The position numbers and the translations under genes were made by a program. A stretch of 64,000 nucleotides of DNA from Gliomastix tumulicola. Taxonomy: Eukaryota; Ascomycota; Sordariomycetes; Hypocreales; Bionectriaceae. Below are positions 1 through 11,800 of the stretch, one piece after another. The notes beneath the pieces are model-generated. The model saw only the letters and a list, made by a program, of their open reading frames with translations. It searched no databases and was not told the origin of the DNA. The stretch covers positions 501,883-565,882 of the forward strand of contig BCHX01000010.1 in assembly GCA_001599755.1 (NCBI GenBank), written 5' to 3'. Positions within the stretch are counted from its first letter, which is position 1, and the number at the start of each line of letters is the position of its first letter.

Positions 1-656
1 AATGATGATGGCCCTCAAGAGTCTGTAAGCATGCGCCAGAAGTCGCATCCCAGATCTTGACTGTCTGGTCCCCTGACCCTGATGCCAATCGCTGCCCATC
101 ATTCGAGAACACCACTGATGCCACCCAATCATCATGGCCCTCGAGAGTCCGTAAGCATTTGCCAGAAGTCGCATCCCAGATCTTGACTGTCTTGTCCTCT
201 GATCCTGATGCTAGTTGCTGCCCATCATTCGAGAACACCACTGATGTCACCCAGTCATCATGGCTCTCGAGAGTTCGTAAGCATTTGCCAGAAGTCGCAT
301 CCCAGATCTTGACTGTCTTGTCCTCTGACCCTGATGCTAGTCGCTGCCCGTCATTCGAGAATACCACTGATATCACTCGACCATCATGGCCCTCGAGAGT
401 CTGCAAGCATGTACCAGAAGTCGCATCCCAGATCTTGACTGTCTTGTCATGTGACCCTGATGCTAGTCGCTGCTCGTCATTCGAGAACACCACTGATGTC
501 ACCAAATCATCATGGCCCTCGAGAGTCTGTAAGCATGAGCCAGAAGTCGCATCCCAGATCTTGACTGTCTTGTCCCCTGACCCTGATGCTAGTCGCTGCC
601 CATCATTTGAGAATACCACTGATGCCACCCAATCATCATGGCCCTCGAGAGTCTGC
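1..656 (-). repeat. 126-bp tandem repeats encoding WD40 units
   Basis: Five complete 126-bp units and part of a sixth, each encoding a 42-residue WD40 repeat containing VKIWDATSG and VVFSNDGQ. Units are nearly identical in DNA; differences gather at a few codons (for example DDW/DDL/DGR after EGH, and S/K/T/A before CL). High internal conservation is known for fungal HET-E/NWD repeat domains, which evolve by unequal exchange and show selection at a few surface positions. Confidence 0.9.
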
Positions 657-3450
657 AGACAGGCATTCCAATTTGCTTCAACCCCTGGCTTTAACTCAAT
701 CCAGCTTGGCTCTTCTTCACTGAATAGTCGTCTGGTTAAGCTGTTGGTGGGACTGAATAGGAGAGCTGATATGTAAACCTGCAACGGAGCAATTTCGATG
801 ATGCCTTTGTGAGAGAGAAGGAATCGGCGTGTATCCTTGATGAGATCTTGAAGTTCTCGTGCTTCTATCTCCTGCTACGAGACATTAGTTCCTTTCGTTC
901 TTCTCGTTGAAGCGCTCGGCCCATGGTGCAAAAAGTACTTACCAAGAAAACTTCCAATTTCTCTACTGCTTTCACCCCCGCTGGAATGCAATGCAGTAGG
1001 CTGAGAGCCTCTAGCCATTGGAGATACTTTTGTTTGAAGAAGGTTAGAAGGCTGCTACCCACCCCCCATTTTTTGTCGCTTAACTCTGTCCGCAATGCCG
1101 AGTTGTCGAGATGGTCAACCCAGAAGACGCAAGAGTATCCGATAGGAGCCAATGGATCAGGTTCAGGTGTTGAAACCTGATCGATGGGATGCCATGGGGC
1201 CTGTAGACCGTAAATGTCACGGTTGAGTGTTTTGCAAAGAAGCTCCAGTGACCTCGAGAATATCATGTGATGCTGGTGTGCAATACCAAAAGGCAGAATC
1301 TCGTTCGATGCTTCGCTCAGCAGGTAGTCCTTTGCCGATTGATGGACAAAGGAAATAAGGCTGTTTTGGAGAGTCAAGAAAGAGCCGCATGAGCCGATGA
1401 CTTCTTCCACCTCCTCCTTGGTCAAGTCCCCGAGCCCCTTGACAAGGACCTTCAACTCCTCCGGTGTGATAGGTCGGTATACGATCGAGGCAATGGCTAG
1501 GATCTCCTTGCAGAGCTGCGCATCTTTCGAAGGAGAGATCTGTTTCAGCATTCGCCCGTATAGAGGACCAAGCCCTCGTGGGAATGACTTCAGTGTGTCA
1601 AGCGTGTGCCGTGTCCGGATGCTATGATCTGCAAGCTCGTGGCAGACCAGAGCTACCCAAAGGAAAGTGCCGTCGGCATTCGCCGTTAAGTGCTGCCAGA
1701 CAGCGTCCTTTATTCGCTCATCATATTTCTTCTTTTGTGCCAGTCGATCCACCTTGTACTTGATGTAAGTCTCAACAGCATTAGAGACTGAGTCCCGTGT
1801 CAGTTCGAGGTGCAGCTTGACCTTTTGCTCTGCGTCATCCAGTTTCTCCTCAATATCAGACCAGTTGCGACTTGATACAATCCATTTAGCAGGCGAGGGC
1901 TTGGATATGAAGTCGAGAAGGCGTCCCCGGTCCACGCTGCACTCATCCAAAGCATCAATGACCAAGACAGCATTTTCTAGGCTTGGATCTTTCAGCATAG
2001 CAGTCGCTATCTCAGAGAGGTCATACCAAGCACTCTCGCTGCTAAAAAGCTCCTTTCCCGCGTAATCATACTTCTCTCGCACGTACTTCGTGAGTCGTGG
2101 GTTGTGGCGCGCAAGGTCGAAGATGAGACCTCGCAGCACCGACGTCGCCTGGTTTAGTCGAGCACCACCAGTGGCTTGGCAAAAGAAATAGGACAGTGGC
2201 ACCGACGAGTCGCGCTCCAACTCATCAATGATGCCACACAGGAGCATTGTCTTGCCTTTGCCAGGGTCCCCCTTGATCCAGAGGAGCCGGCTTTCCCTAT
2301 CGGACAGGAATCGCTGGAAGTCGGTGTGTTCGAGAATCCAAAGATAGGAGTCTTTAAGCAATCCGCCTTTTCCGTCTTCAATCTCCTTCTTGTCCGTGCG
2401 GGGATCAGTTACGCGAAGATCTTTGAGGCATTGCTTGTCTTGGTCGTCTTGATGTCTCTTCTCCTGCTGCTCTGCTTGGTCCTTCATGGCGGCATGGATA
2501 GTTTGTAGGTTCTTCTCCAGAGCTCCAGCAGCGCCGTTGAGCTTCCGTAGTTGTATCTTGCTCTCTTCCGTGTTGTACTGCTCCATATCACGTTGCACAG
2601 CTGCTTCAGCTTCCTTGATATTGCTGAGCTGGCCCGTCCAGTCATCGATTCGAAGCATATCCCTGCCGATGACGGCAGCGCCATTGCGGTGGTAGAGACA
2701 GATGCTCCTCATCTGATATAAGAGGAGCTTCTCAAAGAGCCGCACAATGTCTTTCTCCAGCTCGTCTCGTAGTGCTGCCGCAGACGTCTCGCCCTTGTTC
2801 TCGTCGAGGAGCAGGCTCACTAAGCTCCAATACCACTCCATCCTGGACAGGACATATTGTATGCCTTTGCGATTCTCAAGCGCCTCGGCGACGGGGTTCG
2901 ACAGGATCTGTCCATTGTTAGCAAAGGACGGTTCGCCCTTTCTTCTCTCTTCCGTCGAGATTATTCCCCTGACGGCCTGCACTGCTTGCAAGCCATCATC
3001 AATTCCTTGCTTGATGGAGGCGTGCTTTTTCGTCCGGTCTAGTCCGTCCCGAACCAACTGCCGCATTTGATGGGACCTTGGCTCCCGGTTTCTTGTCATG
3101 TCATTCTCCGTTCGATCGGTGGATTCATAGCTCATCTCATTGTGGCGAAGCTCAGCAGAGACAATCTTCTCGAATGCCTCCACCACCTTGAGCTCGTTTG
3201 CTTTCAGTTCGTCGTAGGCCTGGTTCCAAATCCGTTCTTGTAGATTTGGTAGCGGCAACGCTTCGGGATCGGTCGATGCAGGCGGAGAGTGCGTTGCTTG
3301 CGGTGACGGTCGAGTTGCTGCTTCGAGTGCAGGCTGGGTCGGCATGGACGAGGCCGTTGGTGATGAAGAATCTGGACCAGGCTCTCGAGCGGCAACTTTC
3401 AATAGCTTTTTGGCCTTAGATTTAAATCCGCTGAGCAAGTGAGACGACAT
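1..3450 (-). CDS. NACHT-WD40 NLR (HET-E/NWD type), runs off the window's left edge
   Basis: STAND-class NTPase receptor of the fungal NWD family, whose members control non-self recognition and cell death. Exon 1 (3450-943, 836 codons) starts at ATG 3450. A 68-nt intron (942-875) has donor GTAAGT, a CTAAT branch site and acceptor TAG, in phase 0. Exon 2 (874 downward) stays open to base 1. Residues ~70-280 resemble the N-terminal domain that precedes NACHT in NWD proteins. The NACHT domain has Walker A GDPGKGKT (394-401) and Walker B VLVIDALDEC (495-504). After the intron comes the usual linker (LLSHKGIIEIAPLQVYISAL), then five full WD40 repeats of 42 residues and the start of a sixth, so the gene is 3'-truncated by the window. 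No inactivating change is seen. Ligand and N-terminal effector are unknown. Confidence 0.93.
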
Positions 3451-4524
3451 CGTTTACCGAAGCTCAAGAGCATATATTGGTGTCGCTGCGCGTCACGATG
3501 GCAAGGGATCAGCACGGCCGAATTGTAAAGCAGTCGAAACGGGCGGATTGACGTGTAGAATAGCAACGTCGTTGCCAGGTGCGGGGAAAAGCTGACCCGC
3601 CGCCCGCAGCTAAGCGCTTGTACTTCGTAGGGCCAATGATATTGTCTCGTCGCCGTTAAGGCACTGTACATATACGCCAGAGTCTGATCTATGGTATCCC
3701 ATGTCGTCATTATTGGCTCGACTGGTAGTAGTAGCATGTTGGGCATGGTGACGAAGGTAGCACAGAACGTCGTCGCTAGGCCGGTCCTTTGCCACTTCAT
3801 TCTCGTTCATGGTGGCTGGAAGTCTGCAAAATCAGAATCAAACATTTGCCACGGGCTCACATTCAGGCCCCATTCGGCCCCATAAAAAGAAAAGTTTTCT
3901 CCATGAGGTTCTACAGCTAAGACGTGAATAGGGGGCTCCACAGTAGCGCCATTAAGATAACGTCAGCCAATGCCAATATCCGCTAATGCTAGTTAAGCCC
4001 TACTAACCCATTCCATGGCGAACTCTAGTTGGATTTTAGCCTTCCATGACAGGGAGTTGGATTTTGGCCACAGGGGGTAGAGTTGAGTTTCTCCGGATCC
4101 ACTTCTGAACTCTCTAACCAATCATATCGCCTAAACCAAAGGTCATCATTCAACGCGTATTCTACTGTACCAATACCCACCTGTATCAGGTCCGCAGCTG
4201 ATCCGTGCACGTTGTCCCTATTGCGTATTAGGCCCGCTGCGTACTAGGTCTGCAAGTTGATCATGCTGTTATGCTGCAATCTCAGGACGATTTTGATTGC
4301 TACCCCTGACAGGGATTGGTTGAGCAAGGGGAAGTGTACTCCGTGCAGAACCTTGACTCCTCTCCCATTATTTCTCTTGCATCAAGCGACCGTCGAGCAC
4401 GTCCCATCTACCGCGCTCTGAAAGTATGCACTGCTGCATTCGTTGCAGCTTTGCATTGATCCCGAGGCCCACGTTCTTGCCTGTTTCCATCTAGATTGCC
4501 TTTTTTCCCTTTCATCCCATAATA
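3451..4524. other. Intergenic, upstream of the NLR
   Basis: No supported gene. It contains the putative promoter and 5' UTR of the NLR on the minus strand and, at about 4161-4215, one copy of a dispersed repeat that starts CTACTGTACCAATACCCAC. Open frames here (for example 3399-3800 minus) overlap the NLR start or lack any recognisable domain. Confidence 0.5.
4161..4215 (+). repeat. Dispersed CTACTGTACCAA... GTATCAGGTCCGC repeat, copy 1
   Basis: Begins CTACTGTACCAATACCCAC and continues into TGTATCAGGTCCGCAG and a GTGCACG motif. The same order recurs at about 24150-24205 (plus) and, inverted and partly duplicated, at about 29806-29916. Coding content is absent. It may be the end of a non-autonomous element; no matching partner end was found. 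Confidence 0.5.
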
Positions 4525-4944
4525 AAGCAGGTCAGCAACCACCTTAGCCGCAAGCACAAGGTGTCGGTTGGCGTGCGAAGCCTTGTCCTGCGCTTTTTGA
4601 GAAACCGAAGACCCGCCCTGCAGGATCTCGCAGATGCCCCGTCTCGCCCAGATGGATCCCTACCAGATTCAAACCTTCAAACCCTCGACGGGTTCGCCTG
4701 CAAGATCTGCAATTTTCGAACAATCAGCAAGAAGAGTAGATCGCGCCACGCTACCGAACACCACCAGCAGATAATGGTGCAGCGAGGGGTTGAATCTGCT
4801 GCTATGTTTCTGCCCGTCTATCTGCAAGTGTGGGTGGGAAACCCACCAGAGGAACGGTACTGGGCGGCCTATAAGGATGGTCACTACACACGTCTAGTGG
4901 GGGACCAGGAGACGCTCAATAACCTGGAGGGCCTTTTCGGCTGA
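4525..4944 (+). pseudogene. OrsD/DUF3505-like C2H2 fragment
   Basis: The frame reads KQVSNHLSRKHKV, then LQTLDGFACKICNFRT with a downstream R-H pair, then YLQVWVG and RYW. This is the order seen in the OrsD-like (DUF3505) family: a C2H2-like finger, the 'DG(F/Y)xCxxC' finger, then a short 'QxW...RYW' segment. It aligns with the longer copy at 43738-44634. There is no ATG at the start of the homologous region and the first cysteine pair is missing, so this is a 5'-truncated remnant. Function of the family is unknown. Confidence 0.6.
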
Positions 4945-5199
4945 GAGCGGCAGCGATAGTGCTTTGCTAATATAAAAGCACATTTCCCTAAAGTCAAATG
5001 ATATGAAAATGATCCCTTTATTTCCTCTCTGAGGAAGGCCATTCAACAGCCTGCGCGAAGTGAGTGTTGGTCTCTTCCACCATTCCCGAGCATGACGTCG
5101 CATCTTTGCAACATTCGCATCCGCATCTCGAAGCTCTAGTTGAGATGCATGACAAGATGCGCCAAGACGCCAGCCGTATCAATATGCAAGAAGAGTCTG

Positions 5200-5376
5200 C
5201 CGAATGACTGTCTCTACACGACGAGAACAGAGAGTCCTTCATAGCCGAAACACCACGTAACACAGAGAGTGATGAGTCTTCGGCTCGGTTGCCCGAGTTC
5301 CTCCCAGGTATCATCATCCAAGGCCACCAGCAGGATCTTATTATTACGACATGCAAGGGAAGAAGAACCACATTTT
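5200..5376 (+). pseudogene. PDDEXK_12-like fragment
   Basis: Short remnant containing LPEFLPGIIIQGHQQDLIIT, preceded by HDENRESFIAETPR. The phrase FLPGIIxQGHxW is a signature of the fungal PD-(D/E)XK-like family, also seen at 29127, 30630 and in the intact gene at 30372-32038. Here the W is lost and a stop follows within about 15 codons. Nothing upstream encodes the catalytic E-T-K motif. Confidence 0.55.
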
Positions 5377-5439
5377 AGCACAGGTCGCTAATGGGGAACA
5401 TACTTGATGCTAAGTGTATCTATAAGCTCATCTACAGTC

Positions 5440-6045
5440 TTTAGATCTTAAGGGGTTGGTCGTTTTCTTGGAAAGACGCGCCTCACGCGCGCCTAGGGTT
5501 TGGCCAGCCGTCACCTTGTATCTAGGCGGAGAAGACATTTGACGCCAATGAGCCCCATTATCCAAGAGAAGCTTGACAATCTCTTGATGCCCTCGCTGTG
5601 AGGCAGCCCGGAGATTGTTGCCATAGAAGCCACCCTGTGCATTGGACCTCTGCAGCCAGCACGTACGCGATAAGCTCCTTCGCATAAGCTGCGGCGGTGG
5701 CCGCGGCGTAGCGCTACCATCAATCGTTCTTATGAGAACAGGCGGAGTTACCGATCCCTCGGATCACAAGACTGGGAAAGTGGTTCATCAGACCGGCCGC
5801 TTCCATTTCGAAACAGAGGCAACCCTCGTCAACATCGGCCAAAATACAATCGCACGAAAGGGCTTTTTTAACAAGGGTGTTGCCGGATGCAATAAACCCG
5901 TAGTGAATGTCCAGGTCGGTGGTGTCCTGGGGATCGCGCGGGACCTCTTTGGCCTTGTCACAGCCTCCGTGTAATAGTGGTGGTCCGCATAATGTGGAAG
6001 AACGCCTAGGCGCCAGCATTGTGCGGCCGAAATCCCTACCAGGGA
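5440..6045 (-). pseudogene. PNP-ankyrin (NLR-type) remnant
   Basis: In the minus frame ending near 5720 the sequence reads IHYGFIASGNTLVKKA, VDEGCLCFEMEAAGLMNHFP and LVIRGI, the conserved core of the nucleoside-phosphorylase-like domain used as the N-terminal effector of many fungal NLRs. It runs into W-stop-RYAAA and then TAAAYAKELI, the normal end of this domain with Q changed to TAG. About 30 codons later there is an ankyrin repeat (NLRAASQRGHQEIVKLLLDNGA). The NACHT/NB-ARC that normally separates these parts is absent, so this is an internally deleted pseudogene. Whether the deletion or the nonsense mutation came first is unknown. Confidence 0.75.
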
Positions 6046-6182
6046 CGAATCTCTTACCGACTTTATTTACGCTGCATATTTCGGAGCGCGACGTGTCTCA
6101 GAAGCAGACGAGACCATAATAATCCTCGTGGGGTAGTTCCATTACTATGATAAACTGACATCACAATAAAGTTGCAGGTCTT

Positions 6183-8297
6183 TTAATTAGCTGCGAGTTC
6201 CCTGAACCTCTCGTTATCGTAGAATGACTGTCCGCTCAAGAATCCGTCGTCCTGCTTGAGCTGTTCCGACATGTCGGCACCATGCCTGAACATGCTATAT
6301 CCATCCAACCTGTCCGAGGGCCTCTGTCGGAAACCATATACGATACCCAGCGCCATGGAGAGTCCCGACCAGAGGCAGAAGAGTGCTATAACCAGATACC
6401 CAGTCTCGTGTCCCGGTATCAGCGACGCGATGCCCAAGATCTTCCCCTCTCGCGAAGCCGTCAGGTTCGTATTCACCCATCCCGCTTCGAACCCGGCAGT
6501 GATGCTATACATGAGTTCGAGTGCATCCATGCCGTATGCGAGTAGCATGGACCGTAACAGTGCCTGAGAATTGACATAGCCTTGGTATCTCCAAAAACTA
6601 CCATGCGGCAGCTCGCGCGGCGAGTGGCTGACCTGGTAAAAGTCGGAAAATCTCGTCCCCGAAAGGATGTCCTGAGTCGTATGGCCGAAAATCCCCCGCC
6701 CCCCGCCGGTGACGTGTTCAGGATTGACTTTCTCAAAGTCTCTGAAGGTTGATGTTACGCCGTCCAGAGTTGCCATTCCGACGCCTGACGATGCAACGCA
6801 TCGGACACCGATGGGTGCCGCCACACCCAAGACAGGTTCTGGATAGTTGTCATCAGGAGTGTTAAGTTCATAGTCTGTCAACTGAGTTGGGTCTAGAAAG
6901 TCGTGAAGGTCGGTTATCGAAGCGTTGAGCTTGACCGGCAATCCGTTAGGCTCTAGGAGGGTAAAGTTTCCGCCTCCAGCAATCTCGAAGAAACCGTTGT
7001 TGCTGACGAGCGTCCCGTTGTCTGACATGGAGAAAGGACTGCCCATTCCTTCAATAGCAGGACCAAGAGTTGAATTAAAGGAAAAGGTCTTGCCCTCGTC
7101 GTAGTAGCCTCGAAACTGGAGCTGCCAGAGCGCGTATTCCACCACCAATGACTGTGAAATGTTAGTGGCATTGTCGGATCCGCCAAGGTCCTCGTACCCG
7201 ACCCCCCGCGTCGTTGGAATGCTTATCCCCATTTTGGTATACGACCACATGTTGACGTAGTTGACCGTGTTGCTGCTGTTGAAGATATGGATCGAATAGC
7301 CTGAAGGGGTTCGAAGAGTGACGACGGGCCGTTTGGTTTGATCCAAGGTTTGTACGGACGAGAAGAGGGACATGGGCTTCTCGCTCAGAATTGTGAGCTC
7401 AGAAGCTTTGCGAATAATCGAGCAATTATATTCAACTCGAAGCCCCCATGCTTTGCCCGACACCGGTACATCAGCCTGCGGGGCGAGGAACATGTCGGAA
7501 ATGGACTCTGTCAAGGGCAAAGTATTCGGCACGTTCTCGAAGCAAGAATGCTTAGTCCTGTCAACGCCTTGGGGGGTGTATACTACTCCGAAACCCGGAA
7601 TGGTGGGGGTCATGCCGAGTTTCCAAGCAGATTGCGCCGCATTATCGTCAAACACTCCCGTGTTGTAACTGCTCGAGTTGCGTCCTATCACAAGAGGGTG
7701 GCCCGACGTCTCGATATGCCCATCGCTGATCTCGAAGACGAGCCCGGAGAGGGGGAACGCAATAAACGGGAGGACGCTTAGGAGAGCGAGTAAGCACCAC
7801 AGCCTGGGAAACTCGCGATGGTAGATGGCTTTCAACCACCCCGAAGGGCTGCTCCAGCTGGTGTTGGAGTGCATCAAAAACGCCACCAGATTAGGCGCTC
7901 TCCAGAACTGCGACTGGAGCATTGCGACCTCGACGCCGGCAAGTCCATACTGCGACCACGACAAGCCAAAAACACCAATGATAAACCACGAGTAGTAGAT
8001 CAGGGACCCTGAGAAGGTGCGGTACTTGACGGCATCGTCGTTCTCGATGCCTAGGACCAGGTGCACCCAGATGACGCCGTACCAAGCCGTGACAATAGAA
8101 GGGGTCAGGATCAAGACCAAAGTTCGCACCCAGTATCGCTGGAGCTTCTGGGGTTCGACTGATCGTGTTCGGCTATTTCGCTGGACCTCGTGGTCGTTGC
8201 TTGTGAACTGAGGCTTCTGGTCGGTGCTCTCGCTGGCTTGGAGAGGGCGCTCTTTGACGGCATTGCTAGTGATGAGGGATGACATTTTTGAAACCAT
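6183..8297 (-). CDS. Polytopic membrane protein, unknown function
   Basis: Single uninterrupted frame of 704 codons from ATG 8297 (a second Met lies four codons in). Three hydrophobic stretches in the N-terminal third (about residues 57-84, 95-120 and 165-192) and one near the C-terminus (about 640-662) look like transmembrane helices. Between them lies a ~450-residue hydrophilic region with about ten N-glycosylation sequons and several cysteines, which suggests an extracytoplasmic domain. The layout resembles large fungal hypothetical membrane-protein families; no catalytic motif is recognised. The 3' end of LINE A lies about 280 bp upstream, within its likely promoter. No stop or frameshift is seen, so the gene may be functional. 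Confidence 0.75.
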   Translation of the reverse strand: MVSKMSSLITSNAVKERPLQASESTDQKPQFTSNDHEVQRNSRTRSVEPQKLQRYWVRTLVLILTPSIVTAWYGVIWVHLVLGIENDDAVKYRTFSGSLIYYSWFIIGVFGLSWSQYGLAGVEVAMLQSQFWRAPNLVAFLMHSNTSWSSPSGWLKAIYHREFPRLWCLLALLSVLPFIAFPLSGLVFEISDGHIETSGHPLVIGRNSSSYNTGVFDDNAAQSAWKLGMTPTIPGFGVVYTPQGVDRTKHSCFENVPNTLPLTESISDMFLAPQADVPVSGKAWGLRVEYNCSIIRKASELTILSEKPMSLFSSVQTLDQTKRPVVTLRTPSGYSIHIFNSSNTVNYVNMWSYTKMGISIPTTRGVGYEDLGGSDNATNISQSLVVEYALWQLQFRGYYDEGKTFSFNSTLGPAIEGMGSPFSMSDNGTLVSNNGFFEIAGGGNFTLLEPNGLPVKLNASITDLHDFLDPTQLTDYELNTPDDNYPEPVLGVAAPIGVRCVASSGVGMATLDGVTSTFRDFEKVNPEHVTGGGRGIFGHTTQDILSGTRFSDFYQVSHSPRELPHGSFWRYQGYVNSQALLRSMLLAYGMDALELMYSITAGFEAGWVNTNLTASREGKILGIASLIPGHETGYLVIALFCLWSGLSMALGIVYGFRQRPSDRLDGYSMFRHGADMSEQLKQDDGFLSGQSFYDNERFRELAAN

Positions 8298-8874
8298 GAG
8301 AGAAAACGTTTTGGTGCTGCAATTGGGCTGCCGGACTGGAGCGCGTTTTGATTGTCGACGTGCTGGAAAGGGACCAAGGGCGTCGTAGGTGTCAGCAGAT
8401 AACAGGACGCACGCGATGCAAGAGACTCAGCCAGGCATAAGGCAAGGATTGACGAGATTCGATCACTGATTGGCCTGGATACGACGAAACTGTGCCGCAT
8501 GCAAGTCTCAGCCGTATTCTGTGAATGGTCACCACCAAGCGTGGGTCCACGTAAGACGCCTAACAGGGCGGTCAATATGATATGATATGATATGAAGTTG
8601 ATTACGCCCGGGAGGGTTTACCTCATAGGGCCAGGTGCGTTTAGCTACGTACACTTCGACCGTCTTGTCCGCATCTCCCAGAAGCCCCACAGTCGTCATC
8701 CGCTGATTCTCGCCTCGCTTGACTCTGTGACAGGCCGACTTGAAGGCCAATTTCTCCAAGTGTTCAGCATCCTATCTGCAGTAGCTGAAGCCTGGTCTGC
8801 CAGCTCGAGGCTATAGTTGGTTAGTAGTCGTATCTGATTGCTATGGTGTCCTGTTGGTTAGTATGTCATCCTGC

Positions 8875-11800
8875 TCAATTGGTGTGCAGTCTCTTCGTCT
8901 CCAAGGCGAACCGAATCGCCGCCCGCACCGCCTGTAGGTTAGGCGCCCATTTTGGGCCGTCCGACGCTGCCTTTCCTCCCACGAAGAACGAGAGGTTACC
9001 CATCTTTGCCTGTCCGACCTGCCGCATGCCATCACGCTGTGTGTCCCATTTGGCGCATCGAAATAGAAAATGTTCCATCGTCTCGGGTGCTTGTCCGCAG
9101 TCGCACATGTCTGTGTCTGCCGCTCCAATCCTGTGCAAGTAGCTGTTGATCCGCGCCATGCCCGTCCGGAGCTGCGCGAGCACGTTCGATTCGCGTCTCT
9201 TGATCGCGTCGTACAGCCTGCGCGTGTGTTGTCCTGGCAGTGCCTTGTCAATGGCCTTGGAGTACTTTCCGACCCCGTCGAGACGTGTGTCCTGGTACTG
9301 CTGTCGCAGCCGTGCCAGTGCTAATCGGATCTGCGTGCGTGGAGCGAGCCTGATACGCTGGCGTTTCCGGCGGCTGGCCTGCGCGTGCCGCCCTGCGTGC
9401 CTCTGCTTTGGCCTCGTTGCCCATAGGGAAGTCCTCTCCGGACGGTACCCACAGCAGCTTGACCAAGTTGCCGCCTTGTTCGAGCCGTTCGGTCTGCCTG
9501 TAGATCTCTTGCACCGTACACTGGCCCGACTGCTGTCGCGGCTGCGCAATCACTTGTAGCGCCGACCGGCTGCTCGTCATGACCGTTATGTCTCGGTACC
9601 GCAGTCCATCCGGCAGGCGTCGTAACGCTGTCGCTATCGCTTCTAGGTCGCCTGTGTATGTATTCTGGTCGTCGCTCGAGCCGATCGTCGATGAGCACCT
9701 GACCAGCACTTGACCATTTCTGTGTGTATCGCGAACGACGCTTCCGATGCTGATGCGACCTGCCTTCCCCGACGCACTCGTCGCTACGAGGATGCCGTCC
9801 ATCCTTTTGGCTAGTCCGATGGCCACCTCGGGTTCGTTGTCATGGCCCACTGGCAGCCGCCGGTGCCAGGGTGACAGTACGTACGCATTGATCGTTTCCA
9901 TTCGCTCCACTGCCATGTGTTCTTGCCTTAGTGCGAGCTTTCTCATTGGCGACATGAATCTCTGGCTTCGGGACACCTTGAAGCCTGCCAGTGGGTGTGT
10001 CTTGGGAAGCGTGTGCAAGTTGATGTAGAGCCGTGTGCCGGCCTGCGCATGGCGTTCCTCGATTGTGGGGATGTTGGCCTCGGCTTCCGCCACCGCCAAC
10101 GCCGTCGTTCGGAAGGCGCCTATAATGGCCTGCGCCCCTACCCTCTGTGCCCGGTTCAACCATCGCTGCTGTTTGATGCCGCACGTGTGCGTCCACACCG
10201 TCGATACGTAGTCCATCGTGGGGGCCACCGTTGCCGTGAACAGTTGCCGCGCCGTCTGTGGCGGCAGCATCTTGAGCCGTCGGAGGCACATAGCCGCCTC
10301 GAGTCCCTTCGTCGCCGCATTAGCCACGTAGTCCTTGTACCGCAGCTCCGCGTCCATCGTCACCCCCAAGATCTTGGCCGCCCGCTTCGGCCGGACCTCC
10401 TGCCCCTTGATGATGAGAGGTGCCTCGCTCGTGCGTTCCCGATTCCGCGTGAAGTGGATGATGCTCGTCTTGTCTCCTTCAAACGTCGCTCCGCTGCGTC
10501 GTTCCCAACCTAGCGCCCGGTCGACGATGGCTTGTAAGCCCTCTCGGTTTGCCTCCGCCGTCAGTCCTGTCACCCAGGCCGAGTAGTCGTCGATAAAGGC
10601 GAGGGAGCCGCCCTTGCTATCGATCCGGCTCTGCACCAGGTCTGCGTTGAAGAAGAGAAACAGCACCGGTGAGAGGGGCGACCCCTGCGGGAGACCGGCC
10701 TGGGGGAGCGCCCGTCGCGCCGAAGTGTGGCCGTTCACCGTGATCGTCGCCGTGCGGTCCGAGCAGAAGGCCCCGACCCACCTGACGAGCCATTTCGGTA
10801 TGCCCCTGGCTTCCAGTCTCTGTAGAAGCCGCTTATCGAATACGCCGTTGTACGCTCCCTTGATGTCGAAGCTGATGAGACTCAGCACCTTGCGGTTCCG
10901 CCACGCGTTGTAAATGTGTTCCTGCAGGAGCAGCAGGGCCTGCTCCGTCGACCGCCGTTTTCTCGCCCCAAAGTGGTTCGCCGGCAGCAGCCCGAACGCC
11001 TCGGCGGCATACGAGATCCGGTCCGCCACCACCGCCTCCAGGATTTTTCCCAGCGTCGACAATAGCGAGATCGGCCGCCACGCCTTGGCGACTGTGTAGT
11101 CGTCCTTGCCCGGCTTCTTGAGCGGGATGATCTTGGCGCTTCTCCACTGGTCCGGCAAGATGCCCTCAATGAGCGACGTCCGGAACAGGTGGAGCACCCG
11201 GTCCTGGACCACGGGCCACAGTTGCTTCCACACCATCGCCGGCAAACCATCCTCCCCCGGCGCTTTCCACGACTGGGCTGCCATGACCTTCTGTTCCACC
11301 TCTTCCAGGGTGATCATCGGCATGTCCACCTCCCGCCGATGCGGGCGGTCTCCTTCGTCGTCGATCACGTCCGGCAGCGATGGGAAGAAGGCGGCCAGCA
11401 GCGCGTCGGCCTGCTCCGCCGTGTCGCTTGTCTTGGTTCCGTCTGGCTTCTGGAGCGGCGGGATCTTGTCTCCCATCGTGCCGCTCCCCGGCTTGAGATA
11501 CTTGGCCGACTGCCAGATGTTGGCCCCGTCCTCGAGGAAGTCCTCCCAGTGCGTCTTCTTCTGTCTCCGGATCGCGTCGTGGTATTCCTTGCCGGCCACC
11601 TTGGCCCGCGCCTCAAGGTCCGGCGACCGTGCGCCCCCTCGTCGTCGCGCTCGCGCCTGATTTCGCCAGTACGTGTACGTCCGTCGGAGCCGCGTCAGGT
11701 CCATCGTCCACCACCTCTTCGCGTACGGCGATGGCTTCGCCAGCGGCACCAGCTTGTCGATGGCTTCGAGCACCACGCCCATCAGCCCGTCCGTCTGCGC

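Noticed and set aside
57..776. 239-codon plus-strand frame with five repeated units
   Set aside because: It is the complement of the WD40-encoding repeats; the minus strand gives the textbook VKIWDATSG/VVFSNDGQ pattern.
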